Origin: Synergistaceae bacterium
GTDB taxonomy: Bacteria; Synergistota; Synergistia; Synergistales; Aminobacteriaceae
NCBI GenBank assembly: GCA_017475805.1
Contig: JAFVEW010000065.1
Location: 1 to 7,730, forward strand
DNA: 7,730 nt
Reading direction: 5' to 3'
Part shown: positions 1 to 6,476 of the stretch, piece by piece
How the letters are laid out: the number at the start of each line of letters is the position of its first letter
How positions within the stretch are numbered: position 1 is the stretch's first letter
Notes under the pieces: generated by a model
What the model was told of the DNA's origin: nothing
What the model saw: the letters and a program-made list of their open reading frames with translations, nothing else
Databases searched by the model: none
Program-made: the position numbers and the translations under genes

Positions 1-705
1 GGCTTTAACGTTATTTCAGTGCCTTATATGTTCGATGACCAAGAGCAATTATTAAAATATCTTCACAGCGACGTAGGTGTCGAACTTTTCAACCGTGTTA
101 ATTCACTGGGAATCACGGTCGTTGGCAAATGGACACGTTCATTTAGAGAAATTACAAATTCAAAACGCCCTATAAGTAAGCCAAGTGATTTTCAAGGAGT
201 TTTCTTGCGAGTTCCTAATAACCCGCTTTATGTAGAGTTTTTCACTTCATGCGGAGCTATAACGACACCGATGGATGTTTCTGGAGTTTATAAAGGTCTT
301 GAGAAAGGATATATCGATGGCCAAGATAATCCGCTTGATGTAGCTTATTCAAATAAATTTTATGAAGTTCAAAAATATATTTCATTTACTAATCACATGG
401 CTGACGTATGGCTGGTAGGAATTAATACAAAATTTCTTAAAAAACTCAGCAGAAAAGAGCAGTCTGCTATCGAACGCGCAGGGCAAGAAGTTCAAAAATG
501 GAATGTCAAAATGATAGCCGAGCAGGATAAAATTGTGCTTGAAGAACTTTTAGATAAAGGCATGGAAGCTAATGAAATTTCAAAAGAAGCTCAGCAGCAA
601 TTTGTCGAAATTTCTAAATCATGTTATGACAAATTCAAGCAGTTAATTAGAGACGATGAACTCTTAAAGGCAACTGCAAAATTCACCGGAAAATCTGTAG
701 ATTAA
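1..705 (+). CDS. TRAP transporter substrate-binding protein, DctP family (5' truncated by window edge)
   Basis: This is the C-terminal 234 residues of a periplasmic binding protein that captures a substrate, typically a carboxylate, for a TRAP secondary transporter. The frame is open from base 1. The GTG at 19 is not a real start, because the preceding codons (GFNVIS) match the interior of the neighbouring paralogue at 1134-1838. Family hallmarks seen are the LRVPNN segment, whose arginine in this family usually salt-bridges the ligand carboxylate; the GQDNP segment; and the 'FTNHMAD..LVGINTKF' region before the long C-terminal helices. The C-terminus ends normally at TAA, directly followed by a terminator. 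By hand count 178 of 234 codons encode the same residue as the second copy, with no gap. The signal peptide and N-terminal lobe lie outside the window. The substrate cannot be read from the sequence, and no DctQ or DctM membrane subunit is visible here. Confidence 0.93.
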   Translation, partial: GFNVISVPYMFDDQEQLLKYLHSDVGVELFNRVNSLGITVVGKWTRSFREITNSKRPISKPSDFQGVFLRVPNNPLYVEFFTSCGAITTPMDVSGVYKGLEKGYIDGQDNPLDVAYSNKFYEVQKYISFTNHMADVWLVGINTKFLKKLSRKEQSAIERAGQEVQKWNVKMIAEQDKIVLEELLDKGMEANEISKEAQQQFVEISKSCYDKFKQLIRDDELLKATAKFTGKSVD

Positions 706-706
706 T

Positions 707-735
707 AGGCCGGGTTTCCGGTCTTTATTTTTTTT
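707..735 (+). terminator. Intrinsic terminator of the first TRAP binding-protein gene
   Basis: A 7 bp stem, AGGCCGG (707-713) with CCGGTCT (718-724), contains one G-T wobble and has a GTTT loop. It is followed by a T-rich run to 735. It begins 2 bases after the stop codon. Its position implies that the second binding-protein gene needs its own promoter. I see no convincing -35/-10 pair in 736-833; TAAAAT at 772-777 is the best -10-like string. Confidence 0.88.
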
Positions 736-833
736 CTGGAAAAACGTATCACCATTTAATGGAGCGTATGCTAAAATGAAGACACCGAAAATAAATCGAA
801 AGTAAAAATAAAATATGAGGGAGTTTTGTCGCT

Positions 834-1838
834 ATGAAAAAATTTTTTGCGATTTTTTTAGCAATTCTTTTGATTCTTTCAATGACAATGACCGCTTCAG
901 CTGCGAAAAAAATAAAAATTTCTGTCCCTGATTCAAGCACTTCTTACATATGTATGGCTGCGAAAGAATTTGCCAAGCGCGCCAGTGAATATTCAGAAGA
1001 CTCGCTCGAATTTGAAGTTGTCCCTGACGGCGTTTTATATGAAGGCGATACAGCTTACGGGATACAGCAACTCAGTAACGGTTCGCTCCCGATAGTCATT
1101 CTTTCATCGGCAATCTATACAAATTTTATGCCCAGCTTCAATGTTATTTCAGTGCCTTACATGTTTGACGATCAGGAGCAATTATTAGAATATCTTAATA
1201 GCGATATAGGCAAAGAACTTTTCAACCGCGTTAATTTAATGGGAATAACTGTCGCGGGCAAATGGACCCGTTCATTCAGAGAAATTACAAATTCAAAACA
1301 CCCTATAAGAAATCCCAGCGACCTTCAAGGAATTGTTTTAAGAGTCCCTAATAACGCTCTTTACGTAGAATTTTTCACGGCTTGCGGAGCTGTAACAACG
1401 CCTATGGATTTTTCAGGAGTTTATAACGCTCTTCAAAGAGAATATTTAGACGGCCAAGAAAATCCCCTTGATGTTCCTTATTCGAGCAAGTTTTACGAAG
1501 TTCAAAAATATATTTCATTTACTAATCACATGGCCGACGCTTGGGTAGTGGGAATTAATACAAAATTTTTCAAAAAACTCAGCAAAAAAGAGCAATTTGC
1601 AATCGAACGAGCAGGCGATGAAGTCCAAGAATGGAACGTCAAAATGATGGAATAACAAGATAAAATCGCGCTGCAAACGCTTTTAGATAACGGAATGGAA
1701 GCTAACGAAATTTCGAGACTGTCGCAAAAAGAGTTTATTGAAATTTCAAAATCATGTTACGAAAAATTTAAGCAATTAATTCGCGATGATAAACTCTTTG
1801 AAGACACCGCAAAATTTACAGGAAGAACTGCAAATTAA
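834..1838 (+). pseudogene. TRAP transporter substrate-binding protein, DctP family, interrupted by an in-frame TAA
   Basis: This second DctP-type binding protein starts at ATG 834, with GAGGGAG (817-823) about 10 bases upstream. Residues 1-23 form a Sec signal peptide (MKK, hydrophobic core, cleavage after ASA). The mature part has the expected two-lobe features: LRVPNN with R170, GQENP around residues 207-211, and a C-terminal NHMAD region. The reading frame stops at TAA 1653-1655 after 273 residues. The same frame then continues for 60 sense codons to TAA 1836-1838, and 41 of these encode the same residue as the intact copy. The intact copy has GAG at the stop position (520-522), so a GAA-to-TAA single change would explain it. 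Restored length would be 334 codons, normal for the family. The missing tail includes helices that pack across both lobes, so the short product is probably non-functional. A sequencing error, or a tolerated truncation, cannot be excluded. Confidence 0.82.
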
Positions 1839-1890
1839 TTAGAATTTAGGAATGAAGAGTTAGGAATTTTTTTATTTTTTAACTCTTAGC
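1839..1890 (+). repeat. Degenerate heptad repeat (TTAGGAA-type) with hairpin
   Basis: In-register 7-base units begin immediately after the old stop codon: TTAGAAT (1839), TTAGGAA (1846), TGAAGAG (1853), TTAGGAA (1860). AAGAGTTA (1855-1862) pairs perfectly with TAACTCTT (1880-1887). The stem extends inward by two G-T and two A-T pairs, and the loop is T-rich. The repeat belongs to the same family as the units at 4329-4518. The hairpin could slow or end transcription from upstream, but no T-run follows the stem directly, so I do not call it a terminator. Confidence 0.6.
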
Positions 1891-1892
1891 TT

Positions 1893-1898
1893 TATAGT
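1893..1898 (+). promoter_or_regulatory. Possible -10 box for pgi
   Basis: TATAGT matches the TATAAT consensus at 5 of 6 positions and lies 13 bases before the AGGAGG ribosome-binding site (1911-1916) of pgi. No good -35 lies 16-18 bases upstream; that stretch is the T-rich loop of the repeat hairpin. AT-rich DNA gives such matches by chance, so this is weak. Confidence 0.25.
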
Positions 1899-1928
1899 CA
1901 ATTTTTTATCAGGAGGTTTTTTCAAAAA

Positions 1929-3242
1929 ATGAAAAACGTATCATTTGATTACTCGAATGCGCAGAAATTCGTAGCCGCTCACGAGATCGAGAGCATGAAG
2001 TTCACAGCCGTCAATGCCGCCGAAAAATTAAAATCGCGTAAGGGCGAAGGCAACGACTTTTTAGGCTGGATTGACCTTCCCGTCAACTACGACAAAGAAG
2101 AATTTGCACGCATCAAAGCCGCCGCGAAAAAAATTCAGAGCGATTCTGACGTTCTTTTAGTAATCGGCATCGGAGGATCATATCTCGGAGCACGCGCTGC
2201 AGTTGAATTTTTGCGTCATGGTTTCTACAACGAAATGAGCAAAGAAGCCCGCAAAACTCCGCAAATTTATTACGTCGGCAACAGCATGAGCGGAACTTAC
2301 CTTAAAGACGTTATCGACCTGCTTGAAGGCAAAGACTTTTCAATCAATGTCATCTCGAAATCAGGAACGACGACAGAGTCTGCTATTGCTTTCAGAGTTT
2401 TCCAAGAACTTTTAGTGAAAAAATACGGAAAAGCTGAAGCAGCCAAGCGCGTTTATTCAACGACAGACAAGGCTCGCGGAGCTTTGAAGACTCTTTCCGA
2501 CGCTGAAGGTTACGAATGTTTTGTAATTCCCGACGACGTAGGCGGAAGATTTTCAGTTTTAACTCCTGTAGGTTTGCTGCCGATCGCCGTTAGTGGTGCT
2601 GACATTGATAAGCTCATGGAAGGCGCAGCTTCTTTCAGAGAAATCGCGCTTAATAATCCCTATGAAGAAAATCCTTCATTATTGTATGCCGGCCTAAGAA
2701 ACATTTTCGCGAGAAAAGGCAAAGCCATTGAAATTTTAGTGAACTATGAGCCTTCAATGCACTATATTTCAGAGTGGTGGAAGCAGCTTTTCGGCGAGAG
2801 CGAAGGCAAAGATCAGCACGGAATTTTCCCAGCTTCAGTGGATTTGACAACAGATTTGCACTCAATGGGTCAATTCATTCAGGACGGCAATAGAATAATG
2901 TATGAAACAGTCATGAACGTCGAGAAGCCTCGCGAAGACTTGACATTGAAAGCTCAGGAAAACAACCTTGACGGTCTTAATTATTTAGCCGACAAGACCA
3001 TGAATTACGTCAATCAGTGCGCTATGAAAGGCACTATGGCTGCTCACATTGACGGCGGCGTGCCTAACTTCATTGTCAACATTCCTGAACAAAACGAGTT
3101 CTATCTCGGCCAGCTTTTCTATTTCTTTGAATACACTGTTGCTGTAAGCGGCTATATTCTTGGAATTAACCCGTTCGACCAGCCTGGCGTTGAATTTTAT
3201 AAGAGCAACATGTTCAAATTACTTGGAAAACCCGGTAAATAA
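1929..3242 (+). CDS. pgi: Glucose-6-phosphate isomerase
   Basis: This cytosolic enzyme interconverts glucose 6-phosphate and fructose 6-phosphate in glycolysis and gluconeogenesis. The 437-residue protein is the short bacterial form (about 440-450 aa), not the ~550 aa E. coli form. Visible motifs are the sugar-phosphate-binding [10 protein letters not shown] (79-88) and SKSGTT (143-148), PGI signature 1 [13 protein letters not shown] (203-215), and signature 2 ending [12 protein letters not shown] (414-425). Likely catalytic residues, by family alignment, are E290 in GESEGK, H311 in DLHSMGQ and K425. The start is ATG 1929 with a strong AGGAGG at 1911-1916 (12-base spacing). The gene stands alone: a decayed binding-protein gene and a heptad repeat lie upstream, and a hairpin terminator shared with the convergent rlmN lies downstream. 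All active-site motifs are intact. Confidence 0.97.
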   Translation: MKNVSFDYSNAQKFVAAHEIESMKFTAVNAAEKLKSRKGEGNDFLGWIDLPVNYDKEEFARIKAAAKKIQSDSDVLLVIGIGGSYLGARAAVEFLRHGFYNEMSKEARKTPQIYYVGNSMSGTYLKDVIDLLEGKDFSINVISKSGTTTESAIAFRVFQELLVKKYGKAEAAKRVYSTTDKARGALKTLSDAEGYECFVIPDDVGGRFSVLTPVGLLPIAVSGADIDKLMEGAASFREIALNNPYEENPSLLYAGLRNIFARKGKAIEILVNYEPSMHYISEWWKQLFGESEGKDQHGIFPASVDLTTDLHSMGQFIQDGNRIMYETVMNVEKPREDLTLKAQENNLDGLNYLADKTMNYVNQCAMKGTMAAHIDGGVPNFIVNIPEQNEFYLGQLFYFFEYTVAVSGYILGINPFDQPGVEFYKSNMFKLLGKPGK

Positions 3243-3263
3243 AATAAAAATTACGGAAAATTT

Positions 3264-3295
3264 AATCCCCTGTTCGCAAAGTGCAGGGGAATTTT
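3264..3295. terminator. Bidirectional terminator between pgi and rlmN
   Basis: TCCCCTG (3266-3272) pairs perfectly with CAGGGGA (3284-3290). On the + strand the stem is followed by ATTTTGTTT. On the - strand it is followed by ATTAAATTTT. It fills the 55 bp gap between the two convergent stop codons and can serve both genes. It is one of the few GC-rich stretches in the intergenic DNA. Confidence 0.8.
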
Positions 3296-3297
3296 GT

Positions 3298-4320
3298 TTA
3301 ATTATTAGCAGCTAACTGTCCGCAAGCCGCCATTATATCTGTGCCGCGTTCTTTTCGTAATTCAAACTCGATTTTTAATTCGCTTAAAGCCCTGCAAAAA
3401 TCTTTAATTCGAGACTCACTCGAACGTTTTAATTCAGGTCTTGAAGGGATCGGATTAAACGGGATCAGATTTATATAAGGCTGCAGACCGTCAAGCAGTG
3501 CCGCCATTTCGTAAGCGTATTCGACGTCATCATTTACTCTATCGATTAAAGCATATTCGATTGTAATTCGTTCGCCCGTTTTTTCACGATAAAATTTCAA
3601 AGCATCAACTAATTTTGAAAGCGGATATTTATTATTAATCGGCATCAATTTTGAGCGAAGTTCGTCGTTCGTTGCGTGAAGCGAAAGAGAAAGTCTCAAC
3701 GGAATTTCAAAATTTGCTAAATCTTCAATGCCTGGCACGACCCCTGAAGTCGAAATAGTTATATGACGCGCTCCTAAGTTTCTCATATTCTTATCATTTA
3801 ATGCTCGAATTGCTGCGAAGACGTTATCTTCATTTAATAAAGGCTCGCCCATTCCCATGAAGACGATATTGTTAATGTCGGCTCCGTTAATTTTTTCCAT
3901 CATTAAAAACTGCCCTAAAATTTCGCCTCTAGTTAAATTTCGTTTGAAGCCGTTAGCTCCGGTCTCGCAAAACGTACAGGCTAAAGGACAGCCAGCTTGG
4001 CTTGATATACACGCAGTTTTATGGCCGCCGTGATTTAATAGAACGGACTCGATTTTATTTCCGTCTGAAAGAAGCCATAAAAATTTTTTAGTTCCGTCCT
4101 TTGAATTTTGCTGCTTAATTAAAACAGGGAAAGTCATTAAAACACTTTCTGTTAATTTTGTGCGAAAATCTTTCGAGAGATTCGTCATATCGTGATAATT
4201 AAAAACTTTTTTCGCGTAAATCCATCCGCAAACTTGAGCAGCTCGAAATTTTGGCTCGTTCCATTTTGAAAATAAAATCTGCCAATCATTCAATGAAAGT
4301 TCTAAAGCGTCGCAAGTCAT
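3298..4320 (-). CDS. rlmN: Dual-specificity 23S rRNA/tRNA adenine-C2 methyltransferase (radical SAM)
   Basis: RlmN is a cytosolic radical-SAM enzyme that methylates C2 of adenosine, at A2503 of 23S rRNA and A37 of some tRNAs in E. coli, supporting translational accuracy. The 340-residue length is normal. Seen are an N-terminal RNA-binding region with 'EPKFRAAQ' and 'WIYAKK', the radical-SAM cluster motif C111-x3-C115-x2-C118, MGMGEP (155-160) for SAM binding, SLSLHA (211-216), and 'NLIPFNP'. Both extra cysteines of the ping-pong mechanism are present: C104 (in TACISSQ) and C333 (in AACGQL), matching E. coli C118 and C355. An in-frame TGA lies just upstream of ATG 4320 (plus-strand 4327-4329), which fixes the start there or downstream; the N-terminus matches the family. 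No Shine-Dalgarno is visible, since the 5' leader is AT-rich and runs into the hairpin repeat 8 bases away. It is convergent with pgi and divergent from ftsH. Confidence 0.97.
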   Translation of the reverse strand: MTCDALELSLNDWQILFSKWNEPKFRAAQVCGWIYAKKVFNYHDMTNLSKDFRTKLTESVLMTFPVLIKQQNSKDGTKKFLWLLSDGNKIESVLLNHGGHKTACISSQAGCPLACTFCETGANGFKRNLTRGEILGQFLMMEKINGADINNIVFMGMGEPLLNEDNVFAAIRALNDKNMRNLGARHITISTSGVVPGIEDLANFEIPLRLSLSLHATNDELRSKLMPINNKYPLSKLVDALKFYREKTGERITIEYALIDRVNDDVEYAYEMAALLDGLQPYINLIPFNPIPSRPELKRSSESRIKDFCRALSELKIEFELRKERGTDIMAACGQLAANN

Positions 4321-4328
4321 AGTAATTC

Positions 4329-4408
4329 AATTAGGAAATAGGAGTTAGAAGTTAGGAATTAACAGACAAAATTTTTTATTCCTAATTTTTTATTCCTAAT
4401 TCTTAATT
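4329..4408. repeat. Long hairpin built from in-register TTAGGAA / TTCCTAA heptads
   Basis: The left arm has heptads TTAGGAA (4331), ATAGGAG (4338), TTAGAAG (4345) and TTAGGAA (4352). The right arm carries the inverted units TTCCTAA (4379), TTTTTTA (4386), TTCCTAA (4393) and TTCTTAA (4400). Pairing 4329-4359 with 4378-4408 gives 31 aligned positions: 25 Watson-Crick, 4 G-T and 2 mismatches, with an 18-base loop. The hairpin lies in the 5' leader of rlmN and just upstream of the ftsH -10 box. The function is unknown; it may be a REP-like element, a regulatory leader structure or a cruciform-prone spacer. Confidence 0.75.
4372..4399. repeat. Perfect 14-bp tandem direct repeat
   Basis: TTTTTTATTCCTAA occurs twice back to back (4372-4385 and 4386-4399). 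It is two heptads long, so it probably arose by slippage or duplication inside the right arm of the heptad hairpin. Confidence 0.85.
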
Positions 4409-4416
4409 CCCCCCTT

Positions 4417-4425
4417 TGATATAAT
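4417..4425 (+). promoter_or_regulatory. Extended -10 promoter for ftsH
   Basis: TGATATAAT has a consensus TATAAT (4420-4425) and the TGn extension that can replace a -35 box. The sequence 16-18 bases upstream lies in the hairpin arm and does not resemble TTGACA. Transcription would start near 4432, giving an ftsH leader of about 110 bases that contains the second heptad block pair. Confidence 0.5.
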
Positions 4426-4443
4426 CGTTTTAATTTTTAATAA

Positions 4444-4518
4444 TTAGGAATTATGAGTGAGAAATAAGCGGTGAAAAAATTTTTTTACTTCCTACTTCCT
4501 ACTTCCTAACTCCTACTT
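4444..4518. repeat. Second heptad inverted-repeat pair upstream of ftsH
   Basis: TTAGGAA (4444) and degenerate units follow the -10 box. Four in-register inverted units then occur: ACTTCCT at 4487, 4494 and 4501, and AACTCCT at 4508. Pairing 4455-4479 with 4480-4504 gives 17 Watson-Crick and 4 G-T pairs over 25 positions, centred on an A6-T7 palindrome. As an alternative, TTAGGAA (4444-4450) pairs perfectly with TTCCTAA (4503-4509). It belongs to the same family as the 1839 and 4329 repeats and lies in the presumed ftsH 5' leader. Confidence 0.65.
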
Positions 4519-4534
4519 AAATTATAACGGAGGG
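4488..4534 (+). promoter_or_regulatory. Candidate Shine-Dalgarno-sequestering leader of ftsH
   Basis: The ftsH ribosome-binding site is GGAGGG (4529-4534). Directly upstream lie three CTTCC units (4488, 4495, 4502), each able to pair with GGAGG using one G-U pair. A CTCC (4510-4513) can pair with GGAG across a 15-base loop. These short competing stems could mask the site and open on warming. This is inference from complementarity only, because the anti-SD-like bases come with the repeat itself. Confidence 0.3.
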
Positions 4535-4544
4535 AAAATAAATC

Positions 4545-6470
4545 TTGGGAAAAGTTGTAAAAAATTTAGGACTTTATCTCGTGCTTGTTGTTGCTGTCGT
4601 CTCGATGGTCAACAATTACTTAACACCGGAAGAAGTTCAAAAACAATACGACGAAATCAGCTACAGCCAATTTTTCAAAGAATTTGACGCAGGCAATATT
4701 AAAATTTTACAGATTAGAAATAACACCACTCAGGGCGAGTCGACTTCGGCTTTAATTCAGGGCGAACTTCAGAACGGCGAAAGATTTATAACTTACGCTC
4801 TTGATGCTTCATGGCTTGCTGACAAAGCCGCCGCTAAGGGAATTACCGTAACGATCGAAGCACCTCAGCGAAATGTTTGGTGGATGACTTTATTAACGTC
4901 CTTGTTCCCGACGCTTTTATTAATCGGCGTTTGGGTTTACTTTATGAACAATATGCAGCCTGGCGGCTCTAATCGAATGATGACATTCGGGCGCAGCAAA
5001 GCTAAATTATTTTTAGATAATAAACCTAAAATTAAATTTGACGCTGTTGCAGGCTGCGACGAAGCTAAAGAAGAATTGCAGGAAGTTATAGAATTTCTCA
5101 AAGAACCAGAAAAATTTAAGAAACTCGGCGCAAAAGTTCCTAAAGGCGTTTTGCTCGTAGGTCCTCCCGGTACTGGAAAGACTCTTTTAGCAAAGGCTAC
5201 AGCGGGTGAAGCTGACGTTCCTTTTTTCAGCACAAGCGGCTCTGAATTTGTTGAAATGTTAGTCGGCGTAGGTGCAGCTCGTGTTCGAGATTTATTTGAG
5301 CAGGCAAAAAAATATCAGCCTTGTATAATTTTCATTGATGAGCTTGACGCAGTAGGACGACACAGAGGCGCGGGACTTGGCGGCGGTCATGACGAACGAG
5401 AACAGACTTTGAATCAAATTTTAGTTGAGCTTGACGGCTTCGACGACAACGGCAGTACGATTTTAATCGCCGCTACTAACAGGCCGGATATTTTAGACCC
5501 TGCTTTGTTAAGGCCGGGACGTTTTGATCGTCATATTGTCGTTGATAAGCCAGACGTTAGAGGCCGCGAAGAAGTTTTGAACGTTCACATGAAGGACAAA
5601 GAATTTGCAAACGATGTTGACGTTAGAGTCTTAGCTCGTCGGACTCCGGGACTTGTCGGGGCTGATCTTGCGAATTTGATTAATGAAGGAGCTTTATTAG
5701 CTGCCCGTAAAAATCATGAAAAAATTACGATGGAAGACTTAGAAGAAGGCATTGAAAGAGTAATGGCCGGCCCTGAACGCAAGAGCCGCTTAATTAATGA
5801 CCACGAGAAAAAAATAATCGCTTACCATGAAACGGGGCACGCAATCGTTGCAAAAATTTTGCCCGGTGCTGATCCTGTTCACAAAATTTCGATTATTCCG
5901 AGAGGACACGCTGCCTTAGGCTACACTCTGCAGCTTCCCGAAGAAGATAGATTTTTAATGTCAAAGTCTGATTTAATGAATCGAATTTCGATTTTATTAA
6001 GCGGACGTGTAAGCGAAGAAATTGTTTTCAATGACGTTACCAGCGGCGCAGCTAATGACCTTGACAGAGCTACTGAAATAGCGCGTCAAATGGTTACTCA
6101 GCTTGGAATGAGTGAAGCTCTTGGTCTTGTGAAGTTAGGGAAGAAACGCGAAGAAATTTTCTTAGGCCGCGACATTTCTGAAGATAGGAATTACAGTGAA
6201 GAAATTGCTTTCGCTATTGATAAAGAAGTCAAGGCTATCATCGACGAGTGTTACGAACGCGCAAAAGAAATTTTGACGGAACATAGAGATTTGCTTGATA
6301 AAATCGCGTCAGTTCTGCTCGATCGTGAAATTCTTGACGCTGAAGAATTTGATAAATTAGTCAACGAAAATAAAAAGTCCGAGACGGAACGAAAATCGCC
6401 CGATGTCCCGGAGCTTCCAAATATTCGAGTTGATAATATTCCTAATTCAAGCAGAGAATTTTTGGCGTAG
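4545..6470 (+). CDS. ftsH: ATP-dependent zinc metalloprotease FtsH
   Basis: FtsH is the membrane-anchored AAA+ protease that degrades misassembled membrane proteins and short-lived regulators, working as a hexamer with its active domains in the cytoplasm. The 641-residue length is typical. In order: transmembrane segment 1 (about 8-24), an extracytoplasmic domain (about 25-110), transmembrane segment 2 (about 113-133), an AAA module with Walker A GPPGTGKT (206-213), pore loop FVEMLVGVG (235-243), Walker [10 protein letters not shown] (261-269) and a second region of homology with arginines R323 and R326. The M41 peptidase follows, with zinc motif HETGH (428-432) and probable third ligand D505 in SGAANDLD. 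The start is TTG 4545: an in-frame TAA lies at 4539-4541, the next ATG is residue 21 inside the membrane anchor, and GGAGGG lies 10 bases upstream. The gene is monocistronic here. All catalytic residues are present. Confidence 0.97.
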   Translation: MGKVVKNLGLYLVLVVAVVSMVNNYLTPEEVQKQYDEISYSQFFKEFDAGNIKILQIRNNTTQGESTSALIQGELQNGERFITYALDASWLADKAAAKGITVTIEAPQRNVWWMTLLTSLFPTLLLIGVWVYFMNNMQPGGSNRMMTFGRSKAKLFLDNKPKIKFDAVAGCDEAKEELQEVIEFLKEPEKFKKLGAKVPKGVLLVGPPGTGKTLLAKATAGEADVPFFSTSGSEFVEMLVGVGAARVRDLFEQAKKYQPCIIFIDELDAVGRHRGAGLGGGHDEREQTLNQILVELDGFDDNGSTILIAATNRPDILDPALLRPGRFDRHIVVDKPDVRGREEVLNVHMKDKEFANDVDVRVLARRTPGLVGADLANLINEGALLAARKNHEKITMEDLEEGIERVMAGPERKSRLINDHEKKIIAYHETGHAIVAKILPGADPVHKISIIPRGHAALGYTLQLPEEDRFLMSKSDLMNRISILLSGRVSEEIVFNDVTSGAANDLDRATEIARQMVTQLGMSEALGLVKLGKKREEIFLGRDISEDRNYSEEIAFAIDKEVKAIIDECYERAKEILTEHRDLLDKIASVLLDREILDAEEFDKLVNENKKSETERKSPDVPELPNIRVDNIPNSSREFLA

Positions 6471-6476
6471 TCTAAA

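Noticed and set aside
19..21. GTG at 19 as the start of the first binding protein
   Set aside because: The frame is open upstream to base 1, and those codons match residues 101-106 of the adjacent paralogue, so the gene is simply cut by the window edge.
749..940. 63-codon open frame on the - strand
   Set aside because: It overlaps the signal-peptide region and leader of the second binding protein in antisense. It has no family resemblance and is explained by the A/T-rich opposite strand.
1653..1655. Recoded stop (selenocysteine or pyrrolysine)
   Set aside because: The codon is TAA, not TGA or TAG, and no recoding structure is evident; other genes here also end with TAA or TAG.
2650..2865. 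71-codon - strand frame within pgi
   Set aside because: It is an antisense shadow of a well-conserved enzyme gene, with no recognisable domain.
4329..4518. CRISPR array
   Set aside because: The units are 7 bases, contiguous and inverted, with no unique spacers of uniform length and no cas genes.
4329..4518. Insertion sequence remnant or classical MITE
   Set aside because: I see no terminal inverted repeats bounded by a target-site duplication and no transposase fragment; the symmetry comes from internal heptads.
4937..5233. 98-codon - strand frame within ftsH
   Set aside because: It lies opposite the Walker A region; its proline/glycine-rich text is the antisense of GPPGTGKT codons.
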